In this document: piece by piece, positions 53,397-62,101 of the stretch
Numbering within the stretch: the first letter of the stretch is position 1
Layout of the letters: each line of letters opens with the position of its first letter
Origin: Amycolatopsis suaedae
GTDB lineage: Bacteria; Actinomycetota; Actinomycetes; Mycobacteriales; Pseudonocardiaceae
Direction of reading: 5' to 3'
Assembly (NCBI RefSeq): GCF_004214935.1
Contig: NZ_SFCC01000006.1
Coordinates: 358,605-422,604, forward strand
Length of the DNA: 64,000 nucleotides
Notes under the pieces: model-generated
Told to the model about the DNA's origin: nothing
Seen by the model: only the letters and a program-made list of their open reading frames with translations
Databases searched by the model: none
Translations under genes and position numbers: made by a program

Positions 53397-54512
53397 TCAG
53401 ATCTGCTTACGCAGCCAGTCGTGGAACTCCACGATGTGGTGCTCCGACGGCATGAGCACGCCGCCCTCGGCGTAGGCGCGCGACGCCATCGCGGGCTGGC
53501 AGCGTTCACAGGCGTCGAAGTCCTGCTGGTTGACCCGGTGGAACAGCTCGACCGAGCGGGACAGGTCCTTGCCGGACGCGACCACCTCGGGCGCGTACAG
53601 CCAGTCGCACTCGACGAGCGTCCGGTCGGCGGCCAGCGGGAACATCCGGTGGAAGATCACGTGGTCGGGCACCAGGTTGATGAACACCTGGGGCCGCACG
53701 GTGATGGCGTAGTACCGGCGGTCCTGGTCCTCGGCGACCCCGTCGAGCCTGCCCAGGCCCGCGCTGCCGTCGACGGTGAAGCCCTCGATCTCCTCCCCGA
53801 ACTCGGCGCCGTGGCCGACGTAGTACTGCGCCGCGTAGCCGTCGGCGAACTCGGGCAGCACCTCGGTCAGCTCCGGGTGGATCGTGGCGCAGTGGTAGCA
53901 CTCCATGAAGTTCTCGATGATGAGCTTCCAGTTCGCCTTGACGTCGTAGCTGATCCGCCTGCCCAGCTCCAGTCCGGTGATCTGGTAGCCCTCGATGGCG
54001 GTCGCGTCGCCGAGCCGGTCGGTCACCGCCTGCTCCACTGTGTCCACAAAGGACGGTGGTTCGTCGGCGAGGCACACCCAGGCGTAGCCCAGCCACTCTC
54101 GCAGGTGCACGGTGTTCAGCCCGTACTGGTTACGGTCGATGTCGGGCATGTTCGCCAGGTTCGGCGCGGCGACCAGCTTGCCGTCCAGGCCGTAGGTCCA
54201 GGCGTGGTACGGGCACTGGAACGACCGGCGCACCGACCCGCTCTCCTCGGTGCACAGCCGCGCCCCGCGGTGCCTGCAGATGTTGAGGAACGCCCGCAGC
54301 GCACCGTCGCGGCTACGCGTGATCAGCACGCTCTCCCTGCCGACCTGCACCGTGCGGAAGTCGCCGGGCGCGGAAAGGTCGGCGGAACGGACGGCGCAGA
54401 ACCACATCGTCTCGAAGACCCGCTCCTGCTCGCGGGTGAAGATCTCCGGGCTGACGTAGTACTCGCCCGGCAGCGTGGACAGCAGGCTCGGGGGAAGGTC
54501 CGTCGTCGTCAT
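53397..54512 (-). CDS. Rieske oxygenase, glycine betaine monooxygenase type
   Basis: A 371-residue alpha subunit. The Rieske [2Fe-2S] ligands are C79, H81, C100 and H103 (CRHRGARLC...CPYHAW); mononuclear iron ligands include H207 and H212 in NFMECYHCATIHPEL. Such enzymes demethylate quaternary amines, as in GbcA. The adjacent GcvT-type FAD oxidoreductase, which would act on the dimethylglycine product, supports glycine betaine; stachydrine or another betaine is possible. The ATG at 54512 is 1 nt from the upstream stop (TGAGATG), so the two are coupled. Confidence 0.85.
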   Translation of the reverse strand: MTTTDLPPSLLSTLPGEYYVSPEIFTREQERVFETMWFCAVRSADLSAPGDFRTVQVGRESVLITRSRDGALRAFLNICRHRGARLCTEESGSVRRSFQCPYHAWTYGLDGKLVAAPNLANMPDIDRNQYGLNTVHLREWLGYAWVCLADEPPSFVDTVEQAVTDRLGDATAIEGYQITGLELGRRISYDVKANWKLIIENFMECYHCATIHPELTEVLPEFADGYAAQYYVGHGAEFGEEIEGFTVDGSAGLGRLDGVAEDQDRRYYAITVRPQVFINLVPDHVIFHRMFPLAADRTLVECDWLYAPEVVASGKDLSRSVELFHRVNQQDFDACERCQPAMASRAYAEGGVLMPSEHHIVEFHDWLRKQI

Positions 54513-54513
54513 C

Positions 54514-56964
54514 TCAGCTCCTCAACCGGGTCATCTCGGGGTCGAACAGCGGTTCCTCCGACACCACCGCCGGGATCCTCTCCCCGAAGTACTCGATCTC
54601 CACCTGCCGTCCCGGCGTGGAGGCCTCCGCGGGCAGCCACGCGTAGGCGATGTTGCGGCCGATGGTGTAGCCGTAGCCGGCGCTGGTCACGTACCCGGCG
54701 GGCCTGCCGTCGGCGTACACCGGCTCGTTGCCCAGCACGACCGAGTACGGATCAGCCCAGGTCAGGCACGTCAGGCGGCGCGTGACGGTCTCGGCAGACC
54801 GCCCGGCCAGCGCCTCCCTGCCGGTGAAGTAGCCCTTGTTCATCCGCACCGCGAACCCGACGCCCGCCTCGTACGGGTCGTGCTCGGTGGTCATGTCGGT
54901 GCCCCAGGAGCGGTAGCCCTTCTCCAGCCGCATGCTGTTGAACGCCTCCCGGCCCGCGGCGATGACGCCGTGCGGCTGGCCCGCCTCCCACAGCGTGTCC
55001 CACAGGCGCCTGCCCAGATCCGCCGTGGTGTACAGCTCCCAGCCCAGTTCGCCCACATAGGACAGACGCATCGCGGTGACCGGCACATCGCCGACGAACG
55101 CCCTGGTCGCCTTGAAGTAACCGAGCGCCTGATGTGAGAAGTCCGTTGTGGACAGTGGTTGCAGCAGATCCCGCGCCCGCGGCCCCCACAGCCCGATGCA
55201 GCAGGTCCCCGCGGTGACCTCGCGCAGGTGCACGCTGCCGTCACCGGGCAGCCGCCTGCGCAGCCAGTCCAGGTCGAGCGGGCTGTTGAAGCCGACCTGG
55301 AACAGCTCGTCGGACAGCCGGGCGACGGTCAGGTCGCTGCGGATGCCGCCCTCCTCGCCGAGCATCAGCGTGTAGGTGACCGCGCCGGGCTTGCGGTTGA
55401 GCTGGTTCGTGGTGAGCGCCTGCAGGAACGCCAGCGCACCGGGGCCGCTGACCTCCATCCGGCGCAGCGCGGTCATGTCGAACAACGCGACCCGTTCCCT
55501 GGCGACGAGTGCCTCCGCACCGGCGATCGGGGACCAGAACCGCGCCGCCCAGTCGTTGCGGGCGGGCACCCGCTCAACCTCCGGCAGGCCGGCGTTGACC
55601 TCGTACCACTGCGGGCGCTCCCAGCCGCTCGCCTCCAGGAAGTACGCCCCCAGTTCGGCCTGCCGCTCGTAGAACGGGCTGGTACGCAGGGGCCGGGGTC
55701 GCTCGATCGGCTGCAGCGGGTGCAGCACGTCGTACACCTCGACGAAGCTGCGGCACGCCCGCTCCATGACGTAGTCCGGGGCGAGCTGCACCTGCTCGAA
55801 CCGGTTCAGGTCGCAGCCGTGCAGGTCGAGGTTGGGCTGACCGTCGACCATCCACTCCGCCATCGCCCTGGCGACGCCGGCCGAGTGCGTGATCCACACG
55901 GCCTCGGCCACCCAGAAGCCCTCCAGGTCCGGGTGCTCGCCCAGCAGCGGCATGCCGTCGGCGGTGAACGAGAACAGGCCGTTGATGCCCTCGGCGACCT
56001 TGGTGTCCCGCAACACGGGCAGCAGTTCGGTCGCCGCCTGCCAGGACTCGTCGAAGTCGTCCGGGGTGAACGCCAGCTCCGACGGCATACCGGGGGAGGT
56101 CAGCGGGTCGGCGATCTGCTCGGGTGGGAGCGGCATCGGCCGGTGCCCGTAGGCGCCGATGCCGAGCCGTTCGTTGTGCTCGCGGAAGTAGAGGTCGGCG
56201 TCCTGGTGCCGCAGGATCGGCTTGCTGGCCTCGGAATGGTCGTCGTTGTGCCCGGCGAGCACCGGCAGCGGGTCGGTTTTCGCGTACTGGTGCGCCATCG
56301 GCACCAGCGGCACGGTGAGGTCGACCAGCCGCCCGATCATCGGCCCCCACATGCCCACGCAGGACACGACGATGTCGGCACGGAAGTGGTCGGACTCCGT
56401 GCGCACGCCGGTGACGCGGCCGGCCGCCCGCTCGATGGCGACCACCTTCTGCCTGGACAGGAAGCGCGCACCGCGGTCCATCGCCCGCCGGGCCTGTGCC
56501 TCGGCCGCCCGCAGCGGCTTGGCCAGCCCGTCGCTGGGAATGTGGAAGCCGCCCAGCACCCGCTCCCGGTCGAGCAGCGGGTGCAGCTGCGCGCACTCCT
56601 CGGGATCGCGCAGGTAGCTGCGCACGCCGAAGGACGTCGCCCAGCCGTGCCTGCGCTTGAGGTCCGCCCAGCGCTCGGGCGTCGTCGCCACCTCGAGCCC
56701 GCCCAGCTGCTGGAAGCACCACTGGCCGTCGAGCGTGAGCGAGGTGTACTTGGCGACCGTGTACTTGGCGAACTCGGTCATCGTGCGGCAGCCGGTGGTC
56801 TGGAATACCAGACCGGGTGCGTGCGAGCTGGACCCGCCGGTGGTGAACAGGTCGCCCTGTTCGAGCACCGTCACGTCGGTCCAGCCGCGTTCGGTCAGCT
56901 CGTCGGCCAGCGCGCAGCCGACGATGCCGGCTCCGATCAGGACGACGCGGGGGTTGGCGACCAT
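54514..56964 (-). CDS. FAD-dependent dimethylglycine/sarcosine oxidoreductase with GcvT domain
   Basis: 816 residues. An N-terminal DAO-type FAD domain has GAGIVG (11-16) and SSSHAPGLVFQ, where H48 is the probable covalent FAD ligand. A C-terminal aminomethyltransferase (GcvT) domain has LFDMTALRRMEVSGPGALAF, GEEGGIRSDLTV and SYVGELGWELY. It should remove methyl groups from dimethylglycine or sarcosine, passing them to tetrahydrofolate. The ATG at 56964 follows GGAGG by 9 nt. A regulator-type 13-mer lies 64-76 bp upstream. Confidence 0.85.
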   Translation of the reverse strand: MVANPRVVLIGAGIVGCALADELTERGWTDVTVLEQGDLFTTGGSSSHAPGLVFQTTGCRTMTEFAKYTVAKYTSLTLDGQWCFQQLGGLEVATTPERWADLKRRHGWATSFGVRSYLRDPEECAQLHPLLDRERVLGGFHIPSDGLAKPLRAAEAQARRAMDRGARFLSRQKVVAIERAAGRVTGVRTESDHFRADIVVSCVGMWGPMIGRLVDLTVPLVPMAHQYAKTDPLPVLAGHNDDHSEASKPILRHQDADLYFREHNERLGIGAYGHRPMPLPPEQIADPLTSPGMPSELAFTPDDFDESWQAATELLPVLRDTKVAEGINGLFSFTADGMPLLGEHPDLEGFWVAEAVWITHSAGVARAMAEWMVDGQPNLDLHGCDLNRFEQVQLAPDYVMERACRSFVEVYDVLHPLQPIERPRPLRTSPFYERQAELGAYFLEASGWERPQWYEVNAGLPEVERVPARNDWAARFWSPIAGAEALVARERVALFDMTALRRMEVSGPGALAFLQALTTNQLNRKPGAVTYTLMLGEEGGIRSDLTVARLSDELFQVGFNSPLDLDWLRRRLPGDGSVHLREVTAGTCCIGLWGPRARDLLQPLSTTDFSHQALGYFKATRAFVGDVPVTAMRLSYVGELGWELYTTADLGRRLWDTLWEAGQPHGVIAAGREAFNSMRLEKGYRSWGTDMTTEHDPYEAGVGFAVRMNKGYFTGREALAGRSAETVTRRLTCLTWADPYSVVLGNEPVYADGRPAGYVTSAGYGYTIGRNIAYAWLPAEASTPGRQVEIEYFGERIPAVVSEEPLFDPEMTRLRS

Positions 56965-57027
56965 CGCGGGGAACCTCCAGGCCACGTGCGGCAGCGCCCC
57001 CGCCGGGGACGCTTCGGAGTGTGGGAT

Positions 57028-57040
57028 TTGTTGCGCATAG
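57028..57040. promoter_or_regulatory. Putative IclR operator upstream of the dimethylglycine gene
   Basis: TTGTTGCGCATAG is repeated exactly at 57968-57980, before the ferredoxin gene. The two promoters are almost a kilobase apart and flank the IclR regulator gene, so a shared regulator site is likely. Confidence 0.6.
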
Positions 57041-57109
57041 GGCGACGTGTTCCGCCTAGAGCAACAGCGTGAGGCACGCGAATCCCCGCCGTCAAGGGTT
57101 ACCCAGCGG

Positions 57110-57889
57110 TCAGTTCTGGTAGTAGCCCAGCTGTTCGGACAACTCGGTCGCCGCGCTGGTCATCGGTCGTACGATCTGCCGAACGCGCTGACGCGAAAGG
57201 CGGTACGACGGCCCGGACGCGCTCATCGCCGCCACCACGTCGCCGTCCGAGCCGAAGATCGGCACCGCCACGGCGTGCATGCCCAGCTCGAACTCCTCGA
57301 AGCAGGCGGCGTAGCCGTCCTCGACGATCCGGTCCAGCTCGGCCGCCAGGTCGGCGGGGTCGGTCGTGGTCCGCGGGGTGTACTCCTCCAGCTTGCGGCG
57401 CAGCAGCCTGCGACGCTCGGCGTCGGGCAGGTAGGCCAGCAGGACCTTCCCGCTGGACGTCGCGTGCAGCGGGGTGCGTTGCCCGGTCCAGTTCTGCGTG
57501 GTGATCGCGGCCGAACCCCTGGCCTGGCTGATGTTGATGGCGACCCCGTCGTCGGCGACCGCGATGTTGACCGTCTCGCCGAGGGTTTCGGCGAGTGTCT
57601 GGCAGGTCTGCCTGCCGAGTCTGGCGAGGTCCATCCGGCCGGTCGCGGCACCCGCGAGCCGGACGATGCCGAAGCCGATGACGTACTTGCCCCGCTCGCC
57701 GAGTTGCTCCACGAGTCCTCTGGCCTCCAGCACGCTGAGCAGGCGGGACGCGGTGGACTTGTGCACTCCCAGCTCCCCGGCGATCTCGGTGATCCCGGCC
57801 TCGCCGTTGCGGGCGAGAAGTTCGAGCACGCTGATGGCGCGGTCGACCGACTGGACCTGGCTGGCGGGCTGCCTTTCGGAGTTCCGCAT
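57110..57889 (-). CDS. IclR-family transcription regulator
   Basis: A 259-residue regulator. The winged helix-turn-helix is AGITEIAGELGVHKSTASRLL (split: residues about 31-51), and the effector domain has LHATSSGKVLLAYLPD and a C-terminal GMHAVAVPIFGSDGDVVAAMS. It lies between the leftward betaine-demethylase pair and the rightward ferredoxin pair and is probably their regulator, sensing a substrate or product. ATG start at 57889; TGTTGCG overlaps the start region, consistent with autoregulation. Confidence 0.88.
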   Translation of the reverse strand: MRNSERQPASQVQSVDRAISVLELLARNGEAGITEIAGELGVHKSTASRLLSVLEARGLVEQLGERGKYVIGFGIVRLAGAATGRMDLARLGRQTCQTLAETLGETVNIAVADDGVAINISQARGSAAITTQNWTGQRTPLHATSSGKVLLAYLPDAERRRLLRRKLEEYTPRTTTDPADLAAELDRIVEDGYAACFEEFELGMHAVAVPIFGSDGDVVAAMSASGPSYRLSRQRVRQIVRPMTSAATELSEQLGYYQN

Positions 57890-57967
57890 TCCGCAACACT
57901 AACCGCTTGCCGCGATCTCGCTGGGCCGACCGGGGTAACCCCTTGACGATTTCCCAACGGGCGAGGA

Positions 57968-58006
57968 TTGTTGCGCATAGCACGTCATGTCTCGTAATAC
58001 GCAACA
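57968..58006. promoter_or_regulatory. Putative IclR operator in the ferredoxin promoter
   Basis: TTGTTGCGCATAG at 57968-57980 is followed by the inverted half-site CGCAACA at 58000-58006. The region is between the divergent iclR and ferredoxin genes and can serve both. Confidence 0.6.
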
Positions 58007-58052
58007 TGGTCGAAACATTCGTTAACCCCCAACGAAAAACACGGAGGTCTTG

Positions 58053-58373
58053 ATGATTCGCGCCTGCGATCTCGCAGACCTGCCCGAGGGCGAGTCGGTC
58101 CGCGTTCTCGGCCATGTGCCGATCGCCGTCTTCCACACCGAGGGGCAGCTCTACGCGATCGACGACACCTGCACCCACCAGGACGCCTCGCTGTCCGACG
58201 GCTGGCTGGAGGGCTGCTTCGTCGAGTGCCCGCTGCACGAGGCGTCGTTCGACCTGCGTAACGGCATGCCGACCTGCCTGCCGGCGAAGCGGCCCGTGCG
58301 CACCTACCCGGTCGTCGTCACCGACGGCGTCATCTACGTCGACACCACCAACATCAGGGAGGGAGTGGCATGA
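58053..58373 (+). CDS. Rieske-type ferredoxin
   Basis: A 106-residue [2Fe-2S] carrier of the aromatic-dioxygenase ferredoxin type: ligands C40 and H42 (CTHQD) and C59 and H62 (CPLHEASFDL). It would pass electrons from the adjacent reductase to the Rieske oxygenase at 53397-54512. The ATG at 58053 has GGAGG 5 nt upstream. The stop overlaps the reductase start by 4 bases (ATGA). Confidence 0.9.
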   Translation: MIRACDLADLPEGESVRVLGHVPIAVFHTEGQLYAIDDTCTHQDASLSDGWLEGCFVECPLHEASFDLRNGMPTCLPAKRPVRTYPVVVTDGVIYVDTTNIREGVA

Positions 58374-59620
58374 CGTTCGAGTCGATCACGGTGGTCGGCG
58401 CGTCGCTGGCCGGCCTGCGTACGGCGCAGGAACTGCGTGCGGGCGGGTTCGACGGCAGGCTGGTGCTCGTCGGCGACGAGCCACACCGGCCCTACGACCG
58501 GCCGCCGCTGTCCAAGGACTTCCTGCTGGGAGTCGTCGACGAGCAGGGCATCGAACTCGCCGGCGCCGACGAGCTGCTCGACCTGGGCGCGCAGTGGTAC
58601 CTCGGCACCCGGGCCGCCGGACTGGACACGGGCGCGGGGGCGGTGCTGCTCGCCGACGGCACGTCGATCACGACCGACGCGGTGGTCGTCGCCACCGGTG
58701 GCAGGCCGCGAACCCTTGCGGGGCAAGAAAACCATCCCAGTGTGCACACGCTGCGCACGCTCGACGACGCGATCGCGCTCCGGCGTGCCCTCGGGGTCGG
58801 GCCCGTCGGCGTCTGGACTGACGAGCCCAAAGCTCGCGCAGCGAGCGACGGCGAGGAGGGAAGACGCCGACTCGGGGGGCCCGAGCCAGCCCGAGCGGAG
58901 CGAGGGCAATTGAACACAGTGGTGATCGGCGCGGGGTTCATCGGTGCCGAGGTGGCTTCCGCCTGCCGCACGCTGGGCCACTCGGTGACCGTCGTCGAGG
59001 CCGCGCCCGTCCCGCTGGCCGGCGTGCTGGGCGAGCCGATGGCCGCCGTCGTCGCCGGGCTGCATGCCGACCACGGCGTCCGGCTGGTCGCCGGTGCCGG
59101 CGTGGCCGGGCTGACCGCGGCCGGTGTCGACCTGGCCGACGGCACGCACCTGCCCGCCGATGTCGTGGTGGTCGGGGTCGGAATGCTGCCCAACGTGGAG
59201 TGGCTGGCCTCCTCGGGGCTGGACGTCGCCCGCGGCGTGCGGGTCGACGCGGGCGGGCGGACGGCCAACCCCGCCGTGTACGCGGCCGGTGACGTCGCGG
59301 TGTACCCGGGTTGTCACGGTGGGCACTGGACGTCCGCCGGCGACCAGGCCAGGGTCGTCGCGGCCAACCTGCTCGCGGGGGAGCAGCGTTATCAGCGTCC
59401 CGGCTACTTCTGGTCCGACCAGTACGGCGTGCGGGTCCAGTTCGCCGGCTCCGCGGCGGGGCACGACCGGGTCGAGGTGGTCGAGGGCAGCGTCGACGAC
59501 CGCCGGTTCGTCGCCACCTACCACCGCGGCGACCGGCTCGTCGGCGTGCTGGGGATGGACAGCCCGCGGCCGTTCACCCGGCTGCGCAGGCAGCTCGTGC
59601 CGGTCGAACTACCGGCGTGA
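58370..59620 (+). CDS. Ferredoxin reductase (FAD, NAD(P)H) with an in-frame repeat insertion
   Basis: A 416-residue FAD-dependent pyridine nucleotide-disulphide family reductase that feeds the Rieske ferredoxin. FAD motif VVGASLAGLRTAQEL, RPYDRPPLSKDFL, the second Rossmann VVIGAGFIGAEVASACR, and the C-terminal YAAGDVAVYP. Between LGVGPVG and the second Rossmann motif about 36 extra residues occur, rich in Arg/Ala/Glu/Gly, that homologues lack in my experience. The insert is encoded by a repeat-like stretch and keeps the frame. Starts at ATG 58370. Confidence 0.9.
   Translation: MTFESITVVGASLAGLRTAQELRAGGFDGRLVLVGDEPHRPYDRPPLSKDFLLGVVDEQGIELAGADELLDLGAQWYLGTRAAGLDTGAGAVLLADGTSITTDAVVVATGGRPRTLAGQENHPSVHTLRTLDDAIALRRALGVGPVGVWTDEPKARAASDGEEGRRRLGGPEPARAERGQLNTVVIGAGFIGAEVASACRTLGHSVTVVEAAPVPLAGVLGEPMAAVVAGLHADHGVRLVAGAGVAGLTAAGVDLADGTHLPADVVVVGVGMLPNVEWLASSGLDVARGVRVDAGGRTANPAVYAAGDVAVYPGCHGGHWTSAGDQARVVAANLLAGEQRYQRPGYFWSDQYGVRVQFAGSAAGHDRVEVVEGSVDDRRFVATYHRGDRLVGVLGMDSPRPFTRLRRQLVPVELPA
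58806..58914. repeat. Repeat-like insertion inside the ferredoxin reductase gene
   Basis: About 108 bp with palindromic bits such as GCTCGC-gca-GCGAGC (58832-58846) and CCCGAGCGGAGCGAGGG. Composition and small inverted repeats are unlike the flanking gene, and it adds about 36 residues in frame. Boundaries are estimates. Confidence 0.55.
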
Positions 59621-59623
59621 TGA

Positions 59624-59650
59624 TCGTCCGTCCGGGTTCGGACCGGACGA
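59624..59650. other. Hairpin between ferredoxin reductase and mtrA
   Basis: TCGTCCGTCCG and CGGACCGGACGA pair with a single bulge around GTT/TTC. No T-run. It may end transcription of the ferredoxin pair before mtrA. Confidence 0.55.
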
Positions 59651-59680
59651 ATCGCCGGGTCGAAAGTCACAAATGAACTC

Positions 59681-59704
59681 GTGAGTGCGAATATGTGGGC
59701 ATGA
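59681..59704 (+). other. Seven-codon mini-ORF overlapping the mtrA start
   Basis: GTG AGT GCG AAT ATG TGG GCA TGA codes MSANMWA, and its stop overlaps the mtrA ATG as ATGA. mtrA lacks its own ribosome site, so the overlap could deliver ribosomes. It could also be chance. Confidence 0.3.
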
Positions 59705-60378
59705 AGGCACGTGTGTTGGTGGTCGACGACGACCCAGCCCTCGCGGAGATGCTCACCATCGTCCTGCGCGGGGAGGGGTTCGATACCGCGGTCGTGGCGG
59801 ACGGTTCGCGCGCGTTGCCGGCACTGCGGGAGCTCAAGCCCGACCTGGTGCTGCTGGACCTGATGCTGCCGGGCATGAACGGTATCGACGTCTGCAAGGC
59901 CATCCGCGCCGAGTCCGGTGTGCCGATCGTGATGCTCACCGCCAAGAGCGACACGGTGGACATCGTCCTCGGCCTGGAGTCCGGTGCCGACGACTACGTC
60001 GTCAAGCCGTTCAAGCCGAAGGAACTGGTCGCCAGGGTCCGGGCGCGGCTGCGGCGCACCGAGTCCGAGCCTGCCGAGTCCCTGGCCATCGGCGACCTCA
60101 CCATCGACGTGCCCGGCCACGAGGTGACCAGGGAGGGCAAGGCCATCCCGCTCACCCCGCTGGAGTTCGACCTGCTGGTCGCGCTGGCCCGCAAGCCGCG
60201 GCAGGTGTTCACCAGGGAGGTGCTGCTCGAGCAGGTGTGGGGCTACCGCCACGCCGCCGACACGCGCCTGGTGAACGTCCACGTCCAGCGCCTGCGCTCG
60301 AAGGTGGAGAAGGACCCGGAACACCCCGAGGTGGTGCTGACCGTCCGCGGCGTCGGCTACAAGGCCGGTCCGCCGTGA
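59701..60378 (+). CDS. mtrA: Response regulator MtrA
   Basis: A 225-residue OmpR-family regulator nearly identical in pattern to M. tuberculosis MtrA: RVLVVDDDPALAEMLTIVL, phospho-acceptor D53 in LLDLMLPGMNG, DDYVVKPFKPKEL, and a winged helix with LTPLEFDLLVALARKPRQVF and YRHAADTRLVNVHVQRL. MtrA coordinates cell division, wall and osmotic responses in actinobacteria. The ATG at 59701 is chosen because a mini-ORF stop overlaps it; GTG at 59695 is an alternative. One GTCACA half-site lies about 30 bp upstream. Confidence 0.95.
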   Translation: MKARVLVVDDDPALAEMLTIVLRGEGFDTAVVADGSRALPALRELKPDLVLLDLMLPGMNGIDVCKAIRAESGVPIVMLTAKSDTVDIVLGLESGADDYVVKPFKPKELVARVRARLRRTESEPAESLAIGDLTIDVPGHEVTREGKAIPLTPLEFDLLVALARKPRQVFTREVLLEQVWGYRHAADTRLVNVHVQRLRSKVEKDPEHPEVVLTVRGVGYKAGPP

Positions 60379-60385
60379 CGGTCTC

Positions 60386-62101
60386 GTGACGGGCCGGCTG
60401 GCCGCGTTCAGCACGGGAACCGTCCGGCTGGCCGGCCGCGTGGTGGCGTTCTTCCGCCGCCGTTCGGTGTGGTTCAGCGACCTGTGGCGGTACTCGCTGC
60501 AGTTCCGGGTCACGGTCTCCACCCTCGCCCTGTCCTCGGCCGTGGTGTTCGTGCTCGGCATGGTGCTGCAGAGCCAGATCACCGAGCGGCTGGTCGACAC
60601 CAAGCGCAAGGCAGCCGTCGCCCAGACGCAGGCGATCGTCGACGTCGCCGAGACGCAGCTGGTCGGCGCCGACGCCTCGGTCGACGCGCTGCGCTCGCGG
60701 CTGGACGACGCGCTCAAGCAGATCACCAGCGGCTCGCCGCTGACCCAGGGGGCGTCCGGCGTCGCCGGCGCGTTCGAGCCGGTGCTGGCCGGCGGCAACC
60801 CGGACCGGCCGCAGGACCACCCGGTCGCCACTGCCGGCCTGGACAAGGTGCCCGCGGGCATGCGCCGCGCCGTCGAGGCCGAGCAGCTGGTCACCCAGTT
60901 CCACACGGTCGGTGAGGGCGCCGCGCGGACCACGTACATGATCGTCGGGGCGCCGATCACCTCCGCGCCCCGCCCGCTGCAGCTGTACATGCTGTTCCCG
61001 CTGACGGCCGAGCAGAACACCGTGGCGACCGTGCAGAACACGCTGCTGGTCGGCGGGCTGGTGCTGTTGCTGCTGCTGGCCGCGATCAGCAACCTGGTGA
61101 CCCGCCAGGTGGTCCGGCCGGTGCGCAGGGCTGCGGCCGCGGCCGAGCGGTTCGCCGAGGGCGACCTCGACCAGCGGCTCGGTGTGCTCGGCGAGGACGA
61201 CCTCGCCAAGCTGGCCGTGTCGTACAACGAGATGGCGGCCAGCATCCAGCGGCAGATCCGCCAGCTGGAGGAGTTCGGGCAGCTGCAGCGCAGGTTCACC
61301 TCGGACGTCTCGCACGAGCTGCGGACGCCGCTGACCACCGTGCGGATGGCCGCCGACGTGCTGCACGCGTCCCGCGAGCAGTTCCCGGCAGGCCTGGCGC
61401 GGTCGACCGAGCTGCTGGTCGACGAGCTGGACCGGTTCGAGGCGCTGCTGGGCGACCTGCTGGAGATCAGCAAGCTGGACGCCGGCGTGGAGGAACTGGC
61501 CGCCGACGTCATCGACGCCCGCCCGATCGTCGAGCGGGCCGTCGAGCAGGTGCGGGTCATCGCGGGCACCGCCGGCAGCGTCATCGAGGTCGACCTGCCC
61601 GCCGAGGAGACCACCGCCGAGCTGGACGCCCGCCGGGTCGAGCGGATCCTGCGCAACCTGCTGGCCAACGCCGTCGACCACGGCGAGGGCAAGCCGGTCC
61701 GGGTCCGCCTGGCCGCCGACGACGACGCCATCGCGATCACCGTGCGCGACTACGGCGTCGGCCTGCGGCCGGGCGAGGCCGAGCTGGTGTTCAACCGGTT
61801 CTGGCGGGCCGACCCGTCCCGCAACCGGCGCACCGGCGGTACCGGGCTGGGCCTGGCCATCAGTCACGAGGACGCGCGGCTGCACGGTGGCACGCTGGAG
61901 GCGTGGGGTGAGCCGGAGCGGGGTGCCTGCTTCCGGCTGACGCTGCCGCGCAGGCACGGCCACTCCGTCGAGCACAGTCCGCTGGACCTGCCACCGGACC
62001 GTCCGGCGACGCCGCCCGCCGTGGTGGTCGCGCCGGAACCGGAGCCGGAGGCGGGAGCGGAGCCCACCGAGCTGAGCTGGGAGCAGGAGGAGGTGCGATG
62101 A
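60386..62101 (+). CDS. mtrB: Sensor histidine kinase MtrB
   Basis: A 571-residue kinase partner of MtrA. First membrane helix about 41-64, an extracytoplasmic domain of about 150 residues, second helix near 210-235 (LLVGGLVLLLLLAAISNLV), HAMP, HisKA with H310 in SDVSHELRTPLT, and HATPase with NLLANAVDHGEG and GGTGLGLAIS. A long Pro/Glu-rich tail (about 540-571) is typical of MtrB. The GTG at 60386 lies 7 nt after the mtrA stop. The stop overlaps the lpqB start. Confidence 0.94.
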   Translation: MTGRLAAFSTGTVRLAGRVVAFFRRRSVWFSDLWRYSLQFRVTVSTLALSSAVVFVLGMVLQSQITERLVDTKRKAAVAQTQAIVDVAETQLVGADASVDALRSRLDDALKQITSGSPLTQGASGVAGAFEPVLAGGNPDRPQDHPVATAGLDKVPAGMRRAVEAEQLVTQFHTVGEGAARTTYMIVGAPITSAPRPLQLYMLFPLTAEQNTVATVQNTLLVGGLVLLLLLAAISNLVTRQVVRPVRRAAAAAERFAEGDLDQRLGVLGEDDLAKLAVSYNEMAASIQRQIRQLEEFGQLQRRFTSDVSHELRTPLTTVRMAADVLHASREQFPAGLARSTELLVDELDRFEALLGDLLEISKLDAGVEELAADVIDARPIVERAVEQVRVIAGTAGSVIEVDLPAEETTAELDARRVERILRNLLANAVDHGEGKPVRVRLAADDDAIAITVRDYGVGLRPGEAELVFNRFWRADPSRNRRTGGTGLGLAISHEDARLHGGTLEAWGEPERGACFRLTLPRRHGHSVEHSPLDLPPDRPATPPAVVVAPEPEPEAGAEPTELSWEQEEVR

